The notes under the pieces were generated by a model. That model saw nothing but the letters and a program-made list of their open reading frames with translations. It did not search any database and was not told the DNA's origin. Positions 62,701 to 64,000 of a DNA stretch of 64,000 nucleotides are shown one piece after another; position 1 is the stretch's first letter, and each line of letters starts with the position of its first letter. The translations under genes and the position numbers were made by a program. Origin of the DNA: Apiospora phragmitis (Eukaryota > Ascomycota > Sordariomycetes > Amphisphaeriales > Apiosporaceae); contig JAQQWL010000011.1 of the NCBI GenBank assembly GCA_038363925.1, positions 2,232,001 through 2,296,000 on the forward strand. Reading direction: 5' to 3'.

Positions 62701-64000
62701 ACAGTCGCGTATGTACTGTAATGTACAAGTAGCCCTATATAGGTTTGTACCGCTGTCCGACCAGCTGTCGCATGAGGTTTTGTTCCAGTCTGCAACAGAC
62801 TAGTGGACCATCTAATGGCGGCCCCTTCTCTATTGGCCAAGACAGGAGCCGGCCGTTGATCTCGTTTTGTGATCTATCCCGCCGATAAACGATAGATTCG
62901 AATAAGATATGTCGTAGATCAGTTTCATTGTGGGAACTAATGAGAACGACAGGTGGCGGACGTGCATGGCTAGCAGCCGATGGATTCTCACACTTCCCGG
63001 CCCTAGCGAACAAAATACCGGTCTGTGTGGAGGCAAAATAAGACTATCGTTGCTTTTATTCTTTTATTCTTTCCTTCTTCCATCTCGCTTATTTGGACCG
63101 GCGCAGGAGGAGGTCCCATTAGTCCCCATTCTCAACGGGGAGCTCTTTGAGGGTCCCGGGGAAGAGGGGCCCAGGACAGTCCAGAACCTCTAACCCTTAG
63201 ACTGACATCAGAAACGGACGAGTTTCCCTCGCTAGTCATGACGGCGCAGCTATCCCGGACGCTGGACCGAGCTGGCCGAACTGATCTCATAGGTGATCGT
63301 GGCTTGCATTGACACAGCATGAGGTACCAAGAACGTCGTGTCCCAGTGGGATGGATAAGTAGGCAAGATCCTGGATCTTGTACTCCCTCATCTAACACCC
63401 CACTTGGCGGCATGGAAGGGTTCAAGATCGCCTACCACAAGACGTGCTGCTATGCCGATGGAAACATCCTGGGCCGTGAAATTAGTCATGAGATTCTCGT
63501 ACGATAATGTTCTTCAGCCCGATGCTAGTCGCTCCACTGCCTGTCAAATACCACGATCCAGATAAGTCTTGACTATTGTGTGGAGGTTTGACAGCAGATG
63601 GCAGATGCCATCTTGCTCAGTCTTGACTAAGGAGATGGCTTCGTGATAGAGCCTGCGCTAGCGAGGAACATAACGATTTCCCAATACGAGCTTGCAGCAT
63701 TAGGCCCGCTTAGGACGGTCTAGGTATACGTACGGATGACGAGTCCCTTGAGATAGGCCACCGCCAGAAACCGCTTGTCTCCGACTGTAAGCATGCACTT
63801 GCACTTCGTACATTGGTTGATTGGTCTTCCTGTGTCAACAATCATCACGAGAAGCAGCGACCTGATGTGTGGGATTGCTTGCTTTTCCCATTGGCGTGAC
63901 CAGCAATCGTACGATAGAGGTACATTTGACAAGCTCCTAGCTTAAAGCCACCGACCAGAGGCGCTACTGAAGCCGGTGAAGAGCACTTCATGCACCACTG
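59764..64000. other. 4.2 kb region without a recognised gene, runs to window edge
   Basis: The first few hundred bases are the nitrilase promoter. Beyond that, only frames under about 140 codons occur and none has a recognisable domain. No transposon protein, tRNA or rRNA could be identified. Confidence 0.45.

Overview
This 64 kb window is nuclear DNA of a filamentous ascomycete (Pezizomycotina, probably Sordariomycetes). Genes are far apart and carry several short introns with GTRNGT-type donors, CTRAC/TRAC branch points and YAG acceptors. The gene content is typically fungal: a GPI-anchored glucanosyltransferase, a group II G-alpha subunit, LaeA-like methyltransferase, Zn2Cys6 regulators, a Nup2-type nucleoporin and a VTC5-like SPX protein. 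There is no operon structure and no obvious secondary-metabolite cluster.

Layout. 1-5.4 kb: a partial SAM methyltransferase cut by the left edge, then a large six-exon DUF3824/RS-repeat protein, both on the minus strand. 9-10.4 kb: GH72 beta-1,3-glucanosyltransferase (+). 11.4-13.2 kb: LaeA-like methyltransferase (-, eight exons). 14.8-17.2 kb: dienelactone hydrolase (-) divergent from a free-methionine-R-sulfoxide reductase (+). 17.4-20.3 kb: Nit2-type omega-amidase and spermidine synthase (both -). 24.5-25.9 kb: G-alpha (+). 27.5-30.5 kb: membrane-anchored GH3 beta-glucosidase (+). 31.8-34.3 kb: Zn2Cys6 regulator (+). 35.2-36.6 kb: VTC5-like protein (-). 42.7-44.3 kb: low-complexity-rich methyltransferase (+). 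44.7-48.6 kb: nucleoporin with a Ran-binding domain (-). 50.4-51.0 kb: peroxisomal SCP2 protein (-). 52.2-52.7 kb: decayed RFC1-like BRCT segment (-). 56.6-58.4 kb: Zn2Cys6 regulator (+) converging on a nitrilase (58.5-59.8 kb, -). Long stretches at 5.4-9.0, 20.3-24.5, 36.6-42.7, 53.3-56.5 and 59.8-64.0 kb show no recognisable gene.

Two results stand out. First, three unrelated enzymes can only be assembled into intact conserved proteins through ultra-short internal exons: 2 nt in the nitrilase, 5 nt in the fRMsr (which also has a 3-nt first coding exon) and 8 nt in the LaeA-like methyltransferase. Each restores an invariant motif and is flanked by introns with good splice signals. Second, four conserved genes (Nit2-like amidase, spermidine synthase, VTC5-like, second Zn2Cys6 regulator) carry seven single-base frame disruptions in total. 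Correcting each by one base restores a full-length family protein, so indel errors in the assembly are the simplest explanation; real decay is the alternative.

All assignments rest on reading motifs by eye and on splice-phase bookkeeping. No database search was run.
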